Shown: positions 32,397-41,449, counted from the stretch's first letter. The stretch: DNA of 64,000 nt from Pseudomonas koreensis (GCF_025447595.1 NZ_JAOEJU010000026.1:1-64000), one strand, 5' to 3'. Numbers and translations are program-made. The notes: generated from the letters alone by a model not told the origin.

Positions 32397-33389
32397 TCAT
32401 TTGGCATCGTGGAAAATATCCTGAGCTTTTCCGGTCGCCACGTAGTCTGCGAGTCCTTGAAGTCTACGATAATAAGCTAGGACGATTTTGATGGCCGATA
32501 ACGGATCTTCGCTGGCTAGGTCGAGAATATGTGAGGCGCTATCGTCTAGTCCAAATGCCTCGCAAGTATCCTCCAATAGTTCGGAAAGGTCGGCGAAATC
32601 TTGATCTGAAAGCGTAATGTCAGTGTCTGACTTGCTAAGCCATCCTAGGTTTTGGAGATGTCCGTATGCTTTTTTGTAGGCTGCGCGAGCTGGGCTTTCA
32701 TCATCGTTGATGCCGTTCACAAGCTCTCGAATTGAATCGGCAACGTCACCATTCATATAAAACTTTATTTCTCCGGGAGAGGCGTAATCAATCTTTCGGA
32801 TCGCGGCTCTATCTTCATTCGGAATGTTTCTATAAAGCTCTTTGAAAAAATTGACGGAACTAAATCCGCCTCTCCAGGGATGCTTGTGAAATACAGCATT
32901 GATTTTTTTTGTAGCCGCTTGGCCTGTCGCACCAAGAAGTGCAAATCCGAGAGAGTAGCAGTCTTGCACTAAATCTGAGAATCGCCTTAAATCGCTAATT
33001 TCCCACTGTCCATCTATGTCTACTACTTTGATGTCACTATTCAAGCTTTCTTCTGCGTGACCAGGGATAAACATACCTGGTTCAGGTAGGGCATCGGGTG
33101 GGAGTACAGCTGAGCTTTTTGTTCTGAATTCTTCGCCAACACTTCCCCACACCTCTCCAAGCTCATACTTGCCCTTATGAAGTTTGGTGACAGCGTAATG
33201 CACATCAATTTTTTCGGCATATAGCTGCTTCAGATGTTCAGTTTTTATTCTGGAAAAGTAAAACTTGAATGCGGTTTCGCCATCGTCATAGTTGACGCCT
33301 AAATATTTGTCTCCGTTTTTTGCCTTCGCAAGCGCAATCAATGGAACATCATAGCTAAGCAATATTTTTTCTACCGATAGCTTAGCCAT
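32397..33389 (-). CDS. Unknown protein, second gene of a two-gene cassette
   Basis: The 330-residue protein is soluble and acidic without signal peptide. The N-terminal 100 residues look like a mixed alpha/beta sensor-type domain (KILLSYDVPLIALAKAKNGD, YLGVNYDDGETAFKFYFSRI). From memory this resembles the uncharacterised DUF6575 type, but I could not verify it. The middle and C-terminus are helical (RRFSDLVQDCYSLGFALLGATGQ; LSDQDFADLSELLEDTCEAFGLDD). Its ATG overlaps the stop of the upstream gene by eight bases, so the two are translated together. Lower GC than its surroundings suggests transfer. Confidence 0.6.
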   Translation of the reverse strand: MAKLSVEKILLSYDVPLIALAKAKNGDKYLGVNYDDGETAFKFYFSRIKTEHLKQLYAEKIDVHYAVTKLHKGKYELGEVWGSVGEEFRTKSSAVLPPDALPEPGMFIPGHAEESLNSDIKVVDIDGQWEISDLRRFSDLVQDCYSLGFALLGATGQAATKKINAVFHKHPWRGGFSSVNFFKELYRNIPNEDRAAIRKIDYASPGEIKFYMNGDVADSIRELVNGINDDESPARAAYKKAYGHLQNLGWLSKSDTDITLSDQDFADLSELLEDTCEAFGLDDSASHILDLASEDPLSAIKIVLAYYRRLQGLADYVATGKAQDIFHDAK

Positions 33390-33825
33390 TGAGAGCCTCC
33401 ACTCTTCCAGCGATCGCTGTCGGGTCGACAGAACTATACGGCCACCAATTTACATGTGTGGGCTGGTCTTTATGCCATACACCGTATTTTTTACTGAACG
33501 GTACCTCAACGGCATGAGTAAACTTCATTTTCACCATTCTCGGACTTTTCGCCGCGGCCCGGCATGCGGCCAAGGAAGTCATCAGCGAAACAGACCTGGC
33601 TGAGCACTCATCTGGATATTTGTGTGTTGAAGAGCGTTTGCGCTGAGAGTCGAAATCGCTGGCGGTATGATTGCTTGCCCTTAAGAGTCTCCAAAGCGTC
33701 GGTTCGCTCGGCGCAGTTACCTTTGCTGGTGGGCAGCTGTCAGGGAGAGGCTCAAGGAAATCAAATCCATTTGCTGGCATAAAGCGGTGTCCAATGGTGG
33801 CGTTGTGCTTTGCGCGCATTTTCAT
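33382..33825 (-). CDS. Unknown protein, first gene of the two-gene cassette
   Basis: The 147-residue protein is basic with no membrane segment and is not recognised. The N-terminal half is Ser/Arg-rich and low in obvious structure. The C-terminal part, VKMKFTHAVEVPFSKKYGVW followed by THVNWWPYSSVDP, looks like a compact folded domain rich in aromatic residues. I prefer the ATG at 33825; a TTG at 33846 and an ATG at 33819 are alternatives. It overlaps the next gene by eight bases. Size and coupling are like those of toxin-antitoxin or defence pairs, but nothing in the sequence proves this. Confidence 0.5.
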   Translation of the reverse strand: MKMRAKHNATIGHRFMPANGFDFLEPLPDSCPPAKVTAPSEPTLWRLLRASNHTASDFDSQRKRSSTHKYPDECSARSVSLMTSLAACRAAAKSPRMVKMKFTHAVEVPFSKKYGVWHKDQPTHVNWWPYSSVDPTAIAGRVEALNG

Positions 33826-34059
33826 TGAAGAGGTGGAAAGCGTCAAAGTATTAATTTTGAGTCATAAATATCTTCTTGATGTAGAACAACTTTTATATTA
33901 GCTCGCTGCCGAAATGCGAGCTCTGCTTTTGACCAATCTCAACAACTGTTGCGACTATCCACTCTAACGATCATAGGTTTTCAACCTAAAAAAGCCACTC
34001 GTTTAAATGATTCATGATTTCGTCATCCAAGCCCTACACATCCTTGCGCCACCCCCTAC
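33826..34059. other. AT-rich non-coding right end of the island
   Basis: No gene is seen in this 230-base stretch. It should hold the promoter of the two-gene cassette. GC content rises again at its right end. Confidence 0.5.
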
Positions 34060-34118
34060 ACCTAAGACAGAATCCGCCGGCTTGTGCCTCTAGCACGGGG
34101 GTTTTATCGTTCCTGGGT

Positions 34119-34344
34119 CACTGAAAACCAGTGATCGGGTTTGGTAGCCCGGATTCCGTCAGAAGCACAAGACTACTGTCTTGCGGAGGCTTTCAGTGCC
34201 TTCGTTTTATGGTGGTCATGCGCAGGGCATCTTCGGATGCGCCGGGGTTCCTGACGGCCGGTCTACCAACCTGCGTATGGCCTCCACCCTAGTTTGGTAG
34301 CGAAGGTGGCGGCTCCTAACCTCTTATCCGTCGGGAGTTACTCC
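34119..34344 (+). ncRNA. Structured leader of the DUF6124 gene
   Basis: Several pairings fit one folded RNA. TCACTG-AAAAC-CAGTGA is a hairpin near 34118-34134. A long stem pairs TTGGTAG, CCGG and CCGTCAG (within 34141-34162) with CTGACGG, CCGG and CTACCAA (34251-34269). Inside are CAAGAC-TACT-GTCTTG (34168-34183) and GCATC-TTCG-GATGC (about 34227-34240, a UUCG tetraloop). CCTTCG (34200-34205) can pair with CGAAGG (34301-34306). It ends at the start region of the DUF6124 gene. Cis-regulatory role is inferred. Confidence 0.5.
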
Positions 34345-34704
34345 ATGTTCAAACCAACACCCAACCCACCAGAAACCGATCCAGTCTCCCCCTATAAATT
34401 CCCCGATTCACGAACCCTGAACGAAGCCGCCGAGCGCGCCCTCGATCACTACCTCACCCCGCAGCAACGGATCATGGGCAGCGACACCCAACATGACCCG
34501 ATGTACTTCGCCAACCCGGCCTACGACACCGAATCCCTGCTTGCCAACGCCAGCGAATCCTTGGGGTCAGCCTCCGAAATGCTCAACAACTTCGCCGCCA
34601 CCCTGGAACCCGTCCACCGCAAAACCGCCATCGGCATTGCGCAGTTGGTGATGCTGGGGTCTTTGGCGGTGAATCAGGCGTTGGATAACGTCGAGCCGAA
34701 GTAG
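34345..34704 (+). CDS. DUF6124 family protein
   Basis: The 119-residue protein begins MFKPTPNPPETDPVSPY, the typical start of the Pseudomonas DUF6124 family, often present in several copies per genome (from memory). It has AAERALDHYLTP near residue 35, and a helical C-terminal half (ASESLGSASEMLNNFAATLE; VHRKTAIGIAQLVMLGSLAVNQALDN). No signal peptide is present. I chose the ATG at 34345 because GGGAGT lies seven to eight bases before it; the longer frame upstream runs through the leader. Function unknown. Confidence 0.8.
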   Translation: MFKPTPNPPETDPVSPYKFPDSRTLNEAAERALDHYLTPQQRIMGSDTQHDPMYFANPAYDTESLLANASESLGSASEMLNNFAATLEPVHRKTAIGIAQLVMLGSLAVNQALDNVEPK

Positions 34705-34850
34705 GTTTGGGCATCCCTCTGTCGCGGAGGGTTGATCGTCAGGCGTGGGTTCAACCTGAACCCACGCTGAAAACCCCGCAAATTTCATCTTCCCGCCACC
34801 AGCGCAGGCCTACGATCCCTCTACAAGATCCCACCCGAGCGCCACACACC

Positions 34851-35060
34851 ATGAACAACCCACTCAAAGCGCTGTTGATCGTCGCAACCGTCTCGGTTCT
34901 AAGCGCCTGTTCCGGTTCCGGTGGCTTGACCACCACCAGTTGTTTCTCCAGCGACTGTCAGTCGCCGCAGGCGCGTAATGTGAATACGTTGAAGTTCGGC
35001 GGGAGCAATATCGGTAACAGTTTCAACCAGTACAGCTCCGGCCTGATGCATGACGATTGA
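34851..35060 (+). CDS. Small predicted lipoprotein
   Basis: This 69-residue protein has a signal peptide with lipobox LSAC (MNNPLKALLIVATVSVLSAC, Cys20). A short Ser/Gly/Asn-rich mature part contains two more Cys residues (SCFSSDC) and VNTLKFGGSNIGNSF. It is not recognised as a named family. Its stop is three bases before the end of the convergent PheC-like gene. Confidence 0.65.
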   Translation: MNNPLKALLIVATVSVLSACSGSGGLTTTSCFSSDCQSPQARNVNTLKFGGSNIGNSFNQYSSGLMHDD

Positions 35061-35063
35061 GGG

Positions 35064-35855
35064 TCACTGAGCCGCGGGTACGGCGATCCATTCGCTCAGG
35101 ACTTTCTGGTATTTGCCGTTGACTTTGCTCAGGTGCAGCCACTGGTCGACGTAGAGTTTCCAGCTGATGTCATCGCGCGGCAGCAGGTAGGCTTTTTCGC
35201 CGTATTGCATGAACTGGCTCGGGTTGACGGCGCATAGGCCGGGTTTGAGTTTCTGTTGGTAGAGGGCTTCGGAGGCGTCGGTGATCATCACGTCGGCTTT
35301 GTTGTCGAGCAGTTGTTCGAAGATGGTCACGTTGTCGTGCAACGCCAGTTGCGCCTTGGGCAGGAAGGCGTGGACGAAGGCTTCGTTGGTGCCGCCGGCG
35401 GGTTCGACCAGGCGCACGTTGGGCTGGTTGATCTGGTCGATGGTCTGGTATTTGGACTGGTCGGCGCAGCGCACCAGCGGGATCTTGCCGTCGACGTCGA
35501 GGGTGTTGCTGAAGAAGGCTTTTTTCTGGCGTTCGAGGGTCACTGAGATGCCGCCGACGCCGATGTCGCATTTGCCGGCCTGCATGTCCGGCATCAGGGT
35601 TTTCCAGGTGGTCTGCACCCATTCGACCTTGACGCCGAGGCTGTCGGCCAGGGATTGCGCCATGGCGATGTCGATGCCTTCGAAGCCGCCGTCCGGGCGT
35701 TTGAAGGTGTAGGGCTTGTAGTCGCCGGTGGTGCAGACGCGCAACTGGCCTTGTTGCTGAACGGTGTCGAGGTGCGAGGCCGGTTCTTGTGCCTGGGCGG
35801 CGCCGGCCATGGCCAGCAGGCCGCAGAAGATCATCGTGCTTTTTGGAATTGTCAT
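35064..35855 (-). CDS. Periplasmic PheC-like cyclohexadienyl dehydratase / solute-binding protein
   Basis: The 263-residue product has a signal peptide (cleavage near AQA-QEP) and one SBP_bac_3 fold. It looks closer, from memory, to Pseudomonas PheC than to ordinary amino-acid binding proteins: RVCTTGDYKPYTF, DIGVGGISVTLERQ, LVEPAGGTNEAF, NVTIFEQLLDNKADVMITDASEA and AEKAYLLPRD-like text (EKAYLLPRDD) all have PheC counterparts. PheC makes phenylpyruvate from prephenate in the periplasm. A Glu follows DAS at the position of the catalytic PheC glutamate. No transporter genes are adjacent, which favours an enzyme. Start ATG at 35855. Confidence 0.78.
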   Translation of the reverse strand: MTIPKSTMIFCGLLAMAGAAQAQEPASHLDTVQQQGQLRVCTTGDYKPYTFKRPDGGFEGIDIAMAQSLADSLGVKVEWVQTTWKTLMPDMQAGKCDIGVGGISVTLERQKKAFFSNTLDVDGKIPLVRCADQSKYQTIDQINQPNVRLVEPAGGTNEAFVHAFLPKAQLALHDNVTIFEQLLDNKADVMITDASEALYQQKLKPGLCAVNPSQFMQYGEKAYLLPRDDISWKLYVDQWLHLSKVNGKYQKVLSEWIAVPAAQ

Positions 35856-35914
35856 GGAGATCGGGCTTGTGCAGTGGGAGTGCGGGCCAGTGTAGTGAAT
35901 GCGTTTGCCGGGTG

Positions 35915-36778
35915 TCATCCCGGCTCCGGGCTCAACGTGCCCAGCCACGCCACCAGTCCCACGATCAACAGCGCAATCACCAGCTCCAATGCCACGCTGC
36001 GGCGCAAGGCGTTGGCCGCCACTTGATGCTGCCCGGCGCGCAACGATTGTTCGAGCAACGGCCCGAGGTGAAAGCGGTTCAACGCGGCCAGCACCAGCAT
36101 GCCCCCGAACAATACAACCTTGATCGCCAGCAGAATGCCGTAGGTGCCGAGCAGGATTTCGCCCAGTGTCGGGCCGACGATGTACAGGTAATTCGCCACG
36201 CCGGTTAGCGAGAGGATCAGCACAATCGCCGCGCCGACGCCTTCGAAGCGTTTGACGGAGTCGGCCAGCGAACGAATGCGCGCCTCGCTGCACAGTGCAT
36301 TGAGCCGCGACATCAAGATCAACGCGAGCATCGCGCCCAGCCACGCACCCGCCGCGAGCAGGTGCAGGATGTCGCTGAGCAGATGCCACGCGTTATCCAT
36401 CGCGCCGTGTCCGCTCCAAGCCAGAGAGGCGAGGGCGACGGCGCCGGCGATCGATGCCTGCCACAATCCCGGCCAGATCATCACGGTGATCAGCGCAATC
36501 ATCCGCAGCGACCACGCCAGCCCGACGTCGGTTTCCAGCACCATCATTTGCAGGTGCGGCCACAGAGCCGCGAATTGCGTTTCGCCACTCATGGCGCGGG
36601 TCATCAGCACCAGTCCCGCTACTGACAGCAGTGCCCCGATCAACGCCATCCCGCGCAGCATCGGCCGAAACCGCAGTACCGCGTCAACGCTGTACAGGCC
36701 AAATAGCGCGAGCCCGAACAACAGCAGCAAATCCAAATACAACACCAGACGCAGGAGGATGTTGATCAGTTCGGCCAT
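35915..36778 (-). CDS. copD: Copper-resistance inner-membrane protein CopD
   Basis: The 287-residue protein has eight predicted membrane helices. Conserved His residues occur in the CopD pattern (LAWSGHGAMDNAWHLLSDILHLLAAGAWLGA). CopD works with periplasmic CopC in copper uptake or handling across the inner membrane. It is the last gene of copABCD, starting three bases after copC. Confidence 0.93.
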   Translation of the reverse strand: MAELINILLRLVLYLDLLLLFGLALFGLYSVDAVLRFRPMLRGMALIGALLSVAGLVLMTRAMSGETQFAALWPHLQMMVLETDVGLAWSLRMIALITVMIWPGLWQASIAGAVALASLAWSGHGAMDNAWHLLSDILHLLAAGAWLGAMLALILMSRLNALCSEARIRSLADSVKRFEGVGAAIVLILSLTGVANYLYIVGPTLGEILLGTYGILLAIKVVLFGGMLVLAALNRFHLGPLLEQSLRAGQHQVAANALRRSVALELVIALLIVGLVAWLGTLSPEPG

Positions 36779-36781
36779 CGC

Positions 36782-37156
36782 TCACTTCACTTTGAACGTA
36801 ACGTTGCCGGTGATCGGGTGCGTGTCCGACGACACCGCGCGCCATTCGACCTTGTAGCTGCCGGCCGGCAAGGGCGAGAGCGGGGTGACGAGCATGGTTT
36901 TCGGGTCGCTGCCGGCGCTGACTTTGGCCTTCATCGGCATCGGCGAATGAGCCATGCCGGGCATTTCGGTCATCACCAGTTTGGCGCCGGAGAACTGGGT
37001 CAGCAGGTCCTCCGAAAAACGCAGTTCGATCTTGCCGGGTGCCGCGTCGTCGGCACCTTCGGCCGGGGTCGACGACAGCAGTTTCGGATGGGCCTGGGCC
37101 AGGGTGCTGAAAAGCAAACCGCTGGCGAGGACGAGGGAGATTTTCAATGTGCGCAT
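36782..37156 (-). CDS. copC: Periplasmic copper-binding protein CopC
   Basis: The 124-residue protein has a signal peptide ending AQA. The mature start is HPKLLSSTPAEG, whose His1 is a Cu(II) ligand in the family. A Met-rich Cu(I) segment (TEMPGMAHSPMPMKAK) and a late DTHP site (SSDTHPITG) are present. It has a single cupredoxin-like beta-barrel. I chose the ATG at 37156 because AGAGG lies before it and the signal peptide begins there. Confidence 0.95.
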   Translation of the reverse strand: MRTLKISLVLASGLLFSTLAQAHPKLLSSTPAEGADDAAPGKIELRFSEDLLTQFSGAKLVMTEMPGMAHSPMPMKAKVSAGSDPKTMLVTPLSPLPAGSYKVEWRAVSSDTHPITGNVTFKVK

Positions 37157-37182
37157 GCAAGACCTCTGTTTTTTGATGGGAT

Positions 37183-38040
37183 TCAGAACCACAGCCGCAC
37201 GCCGAGGACGAGTCGCGCTTCGCTGCGATCCTCGCTTTCTTCCCGTGCGTAATCGGCGGTTTGGCCGTAGGTGCGGTTCCAGGTCACGCCGATGTAGGGC
37301 GCGAATTCGCGGCGGATTTCATAGCGCAGACGCAGTCCGGCTTCGGTGTTCGCGAGGCCCGAACCGATCCCGCGTTGCGGATCGTTTTTGCCGTAGACGT
37401 TGAGTTCGGCGGTGGGCTGCAGGATCAGGCGATTGGTCAGCAGGATGTCGTAGTCACCCTCCAGCCGCAGCGCGCTCTGGCCGTTTTCGCCGAGGAATGC
37501 CGTGGCTTCGGCTTCGAAGTTGTACAGCGCCATGCCCTGCAGGCCGAACGCGGCCCAGGTTTGCGGGGCGCCGGGTTTGAAGTCCTGGCGCACGCCGCTG
37601 ACCACGTCCCACCACGGCGAAATCGCGTGGCCCCACAGCGCCTGGATCTCCGCGTCTTCGGTCTTGCCGTTGCTGCGTTCGCCCTCGGAGCGCAGCCACA
37701 GGCGATCGATGTCGTCGCCTATCCAGCCGGACAAATCCCAGGCCAGGGTGCTGGCGTCGTCGGCGTCCTGCCATTCGAGTTTGTCGGCGAGGAAGTAAGT
37801 GTTGATGGCGCTGTCGTGGACCTGATGCCCGGCGTGGCTGGTGAACACGGCGGCGCGGTCGGAGTCGGTCAGCGCCGGGATCAGCGTGCGGCTTTCGGTC
37901 GGCGCGGCGGGCTGCATCATCCCGTCGTCCATACTTTGCATATCCCCCATCTGGCTGTGGTCCATGCCCTGCATGTCACTGGTGGCGAACGCCGAAGACA
38001 GCGACAGGAGTGACAACGAAAACGCGGCAAATCGAGTCAT
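37183..38040 (-). CDS. copB: Outer-membrane copper-resistance protein CopB
   Basis: The 285-residue protein has a signal peptide, a Met/His-rich metal-binding segment right after it ([19 protein letters not shown]) and then an outer-membrane beta-barrel with alternating aromatic strands, ending LVLGVRLWF. The terminal Phe is typical of barrel proteins. I chose the ATG at 38040, with GAGGA nine to ten bases before it. An ATG at 38055 overlaps the copA stop (ATGA). Confidence 0.93.
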   Translation of the reverse strand: MTRFAAFSLSLLSLSSAFATSDMQGMDHSQMGDMQSMDDGMMQPAAPTESRTLIPALTDSDRAAVFTSHAGHQVHDSAINTYFLADKLEWQDADDASTLAWDLSGWIGDDIDRLWLRSEGERSNGKTEDAEIQALWGHAISPWWDVVSGVRQDFKPGAPQTWAAFGLQGMALYNFEAEATAFLGENGQSALRLEGDYDILLTNRLILQPTAELNVYGKNDPQRGIGSGLANTEAGLRLRYEIRREFAPYIGVTWNRTYGQTADYAREESEDRSEARLVLGVRLWF

Positions 38041-38051
38041 GGTCGGCGTCC

Positions 38052-39755
38052 TCATTCTTCCACCCGCACTTCGCGGAACATGCCCATTTCCATGTGGTAC
38101 AGGAGATGGCAGTGATAGGCCCAACGGCCGAGCGCATCGGCGGTCACGCGGTAACTGCGGCGGGTGCCGGGCGGCATGTCGATGGTGTGTTTGCGCACCT
38201 GGAAGTCGCCGTTTTCGTCTTCCAGATCGCTCCACATGCCGTGCAGGTGAATGGGGTGGGTCATCATCGTGTCGTTGACCAGCACCAGGCGGATGCGCTC
38301 GCCGTACTTCAAACGCAGAGGCTCGGCGTCGGAGAACTTGATGCCGTTGAACGACCAGGCGAATTTCTCCATATGGCCGGTGAGGTGCAGCTCGAGGGTG
38401 CGGCTCGGGTCGCGGCCGTCCGGGTCTTCGAAGGGGCTGCGCAGGTCGGCGTAGGTCAGCACGCGGCGACCGTTGTTGCGCAGGCCGAGGCCAGGATCGT
38501 CGAGTTTCGCGGCCGTGGTCATGGCTTGCATGTCCACCAATGGATTGTCCTTTTCGCTGTCGGGGTGCGACTGCATCGGGCCCATGTTCATGCTCGAGTG
38601 ATCCATGCTGCTCATGTCCATCGAGCCATGATCCATGCCGCCCATGCCCATGTCGTCCATGGTCACCAGCGGGCGCGGGTCCAGCGCCGGCACCGGGGCC
38701 GACAATCCGGCGCGGGCGGCGAGGGTGCCACGGGCGTAACCGGTGCGGTCCATGGCCTGGGCGAACAGGGTGTAGGCGTCGGCGGCGGGCTCGACGATCA
38801 CGTCATAGGTTTCCGCCACGGCGATGCGCAACTCGTCGACGCTGACCGGTTTGACGTGCAGGCCGTCGGCGGCGACCACGGTCATTTTCAAGCCGGGGAT
38901 GCGCACGTCGAAGTAGGTCATGGCCGAGCCGTTGATCAGCCGCAGCCGCAGTTTTTCGCCGGGGCGGAACAGGCCGGTCCAGTTGTTATCCGGGGCGTGG
39001 CCGTTCATCAGGAAGGTGTACGTGGCGCCGCTGACATCGGCGATGTCGGTGGGATTCATCTTCATCTGCGCCCACATCGTGCGATCGGCGACGGTGGCGC
39101 CCCAGCCTTTTTCGCCGACATCGTGGATGAAGTCGCCGACGGTGCGCTTGTGGAAGTTGTAGTAGTCAGACTGCTTTTTCAGGGTTTTCATCAGGCTGGC
39201 CGGGTCTTCGTCGGTCCAGTCGCTGAGCATCACCACATGCTCGCGGTCGTACTGGAACGGCTCCGGTTCCCGGGCGTCGATCACCAGCGGCCCGTAGACG
39301 CCGGCCTGCTCCTGCAAGCCGGAATGGCTGTGATACCAGTAGGTGCCGTGCTGGCGAACCTTGAACTGGTAGACGTACACGCCACCCGGCTCGATGCCCT
39401 TGAAACTCAGGCCCGGCACGCCGTCCATGTTGGCCGGCAGCAGAATGCCGTGCCAATGGATCGACGTGCTGTCCTTCAGTCGGTTGCGCACCCGCAGCGT
39501 CACGGTATCGCCTTCGCGCCAGCGCAGCAGCGGGCCGGGCAGGCTGCCGTTGATGGTCATCGCGGTGCGAGGTTGGCCGGTGAAGTTGACCGGGGTTTCG
39601 CCGATGAACAGCTCGAAGTCGGTGCCGCTTAACTCGTTCACCTGGCCGGGGCTGTTCAAGGCCCAGACCGGCGTGCGCCACAGGCCGAGGCCGCCGAGCA
39701 GACTGCCGGCGGCGAGGCCTTTGACGAAGGTGCGTCTTGAGGTGGTGGAAGGCAT
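38052..39755 (-). CDS. copA: Periplasmic multicopper oxidase CopA
   Basis: The 567-residue protein carries a twin-arginine signal ([17 protein letters not shown]), so it is exported folded. Cupredoxin copper motifs are complete: [21 protein letters not shown] and the C-terminal [13 protein letters not shown] Met/His-rich loop ([20 protein letters not shown]) lies near residue 370. It oxidises Cu(I) and binds copper in the periplasm. It is the first gene of copABCD, with a CopR-box-like site 73 bases upstream. Confidence 0.96.
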   Translation of the reverse strand: MPSTTSRRTFVKGLAAGSLLGGLGLWRTPVWALNSPGQVNELSGTDFELFIGETPVNFTGQPRTAMTINGSLPGPLLRWREGDTVTLRVRNRLKDSTSIHWHGILLPANMDGVPGLSFKGIEPGGVYVYQFKVRQHGTYWYHSHSGLQEQAGVYGPLVIDAREPEPFQYDREHVVMLSDWTDEDPASLMKTLKKQSDYYNFHKRTVGDFIHDVGEKGWGATVADRTMWAQMKMNPTDIADVSGATYTFLMNGHAPDNNWTGLFRPGEKLRLRLINGSAMTYFDVRIPGLKMTVVAADGLHVKPVSVDELRIAVAETYDVIVEPAADAYTLFAQAMDRTGYARGTLAARAGLSAPVPALDPRPLVTMDDMGMGGMDHGSMDMSSMDHSSMNMGPMQSHPDSEKDNPLVDMQAMTTAAKLDDPGLGLRNNGRRVLTYADLRSPFEDPDGRDPSRTLELHLTGHMEKFAWSFNGIKFSDAEPLRLKYGERIRLVLVNDTMMTHPIHLHGMWSDLEDENGDFQVRKHTIDMPPGTRRSYRVTADALGRWAYHCHLLYHMEMGMFREVRVEE

Positions 39756-39827
39756 GCGCTGGAAGTCCCCGTTTGACCAATGACGGGGAGGCTAACCAGC
39801 GGCAGCTTTCAGCTGGCTGAGGGGCGG

Positions 39828-39842
39828 ATTACAGTTGTGTCA
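39828..39842 (-). promoter_or_regulatory. CopR-box-like site upstream of copA
   Basis: On the minus strand the sequence is TGACA-CAAC-TGTAAT, an exact match to the CopR box TGACANNNNTGTNAT as I recall it from Pseudomonas. It overlaps the stop codon of the azoreductase gene and lies 73 bases before copA. No copRS genes are in the window. Confidence 0.6.
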
Positions 39843-40487
39843 GGTTCGGCGGGTCAGGTCGTCCGCCAGGTCTCTTGCCTGTTGCGAGGCGGCATCCCGC
39901 GAATCACGATCTACTTCTTCACCGAAGATCGTTTTCTCGACAATCAGCGCGTGTACATCGCTGACGCCGATGAATTCCAGCCACGCTTCCACGTACGGTT
40001 TCTGAAAGTCGAAACGCTCGGCCGGCGTGCTCGACTGCGCGGAAAAATCCATCCCCCGCGCATAGGTCACAACGGCTTGCCTGCCTTGCAGCAAACCGCG
40101 CAACCCGCGCTCCGGATCGAAGCTGAAGAGGATGTCTTTCTGCGACACCAGGTCGATGAAGTGCTTGAGCTTGTAGGGAATGCTGAAATTCCACAGCGGT
40201 ACCGAAAACACCAGCACATCGGCCCGGTACAGGTGGGCGGCGAGGTCTTCGAGGGTTCGCCAGGCCGATTGTTGCGATGGCGTCAGCGGCGTTCCACTCA
40301 GGCCGGCGTACTTGGCGTTCATCGCGTCTTCGTCGAATTCCGGCAGTTGCAGGCTCCATAAATCGAGCGTGCTGACATGGGTATCCGGGGCATTTTGCCG
40401 ATAGCGCTCGATGAAACGCTGCGCCACTTCCATGGACGCTGAGCGTTGTTTGCGGGGAGAGCATTCGATGTGCAGAAGGGTGGTCAC
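39840..40487 (-). CDS. azoR: FMN-dependent NADH-azoreductase
   Basis: The 215-residue flavodoxin-fold protein has LLHIECSPRKQRSASM at the N-terminus (FMN phosphate loop), FSVPLWNFSIPYKLKHFIDL, and a closing region SDVHALIVEKT. AzoR proteins use NADH to reduce azo dyes and quinones. The start is probably the GTG at 40487, with GAGG seven bases before it; longer upstream Met starts add residues without homology. It is divergent from a LysR regulator, the usual arrangement for control of such genes. Confidence 0.88.
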   Translation of the reverse strand: MTTLLHIECSPRKQRSASMEVAQRFIERYRQNAPDTHVSTLDLWSLQLPEFDEDAMNAKYAGLSGTPLTPSQQSAWRTLEDLAAHLYRADVLVFSVPLWNFSIPYKLKHFIDLVSQKDILFSFDPERGLRGLLQGRQAVVTYARGMDFSAQSSTPAERFDFQKPYVEAWLEFIGVSDVHALIVEKTIFGEEVDRDSRDAASQQARDLADDLTRRT

Positions 40488-40588
40488 GGTTGGCCTCGAC
40501 GTTCGGGTGGGATAGGCGAGGCATTGCAACATAGCTGTCTTCTCACTATAAATCGTAAACATTCAATCCATTGATTACGAATCAAACT

Positions 40589-41443
40589 ATGTTCGACGCC
40601 CTGTTGTTGAAGACTTTTGTCACCGTTGTCGACGAGGACGGCTTCAGTCGTGCCGCCGAAAAACTTCATCTGACCCAATCGGCGGTCAGCGGCCATCTGC
40701 GGCGGCTGGAAGAACAGATCGGCAAGCCGCTGCTCAAGCGCACCACACGCTCCCAGCAATTGACGGCTGATGGCGAACGGTTGATCGCCTACGCGCGCAC
40801 GATTCTGGCGCTGAATCGCGATGCCTGGGCGCAGCTCACGCGCACGCCGTTTGAGGGGCGGGTGCGGATTGGCGTGTCGGAGGACTTTGTCGAGCCACGG
40901 CTGTTGCGGGCGTTGCAGGATTGCGCGGCACAGCATCCAGGGATGCAGATCGATGTGCAGGTGAATATTCCCGGCACGTTACTGAGCCAGATGAAGCAGG
41001 GCGATCTGGAGCTGGTCATCGGTTCGTTGTGCGAGACGCGCGAGCCGGGCCTGTTGCTCTGGCAGGAACCGCTGGTGTGGGCGTGGTCGGCGCAGCCGGT
41101 CGCTCAATTGCCGACACCGTTGCCGCTGGCGCTGTTCCCCGAGCCTTGTCCGTATCGTGAAGCGGCGCTGACTCGCCTGGCCCAGGCTGGCATCGCCCAG
41201 CGCACCGCCATGCTTTGCACCAGCACTGCCGGTTTGCGCGCCGCTGCGTTAGCTGGATTCGCGGTGGCGCCGATGGCCGCCAGTCAGTTGGGGCCGGGGC
41301 TGGCGGCGCTCGGTACGGACTTGGGTTTGCCGACATTGCCGGAAGCCGAGTTTCGCCTGTTCACCGCCAGTCACGCGGACCCGCAGATGATCGAAGCGGT
41401 TTCACGAGTGATCGTCGACCATTGCTCGGCGCGGCGGCAGTAA
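40589..41443 (+). CDS. LysR-family transcriptional regulator
   Basis: The 284-residue protein has an N-terminal helix-turn-helix (LLLKTFVTVVDEDGFSRAAEKLHLTQSAVSGHLRRLEEQIG) followed by the periplasmic-binding-protein-like effector domain. It is divergent from azoR, and the short gap between them probably holds its operator. I chose the ATG at 40589 (MFDALLLK); a TTG at 40571 would add six residues. Confidence 0.92.
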   Translation: MFDALLLKTFVTVVDEDGFSRAAEKLHLTQSAVSGHLRRLEEQIGKPLLKRTTRSQQLTADGERLIAYARTILALNRDAWAQLTRTPFEGRVRIGVSEDFVEPRLLRALQDCAAQHPGMQIDVQVNIPGTLLSQMKQGDLELVIGSLCETREPGLLLWQEPLVWAWSAQPVAQLPTPLPLALFPEPCPYREAALTRLAQAGIAQRTAMLCTSTAGLRAAALAGFAVAPMAASQLGPGLAALGTDLGLPTLPEAEFRLFTASHADPQMIEAVSRVIVDHCSARRQ

Positions 41444-41449
41444 CGGTTC

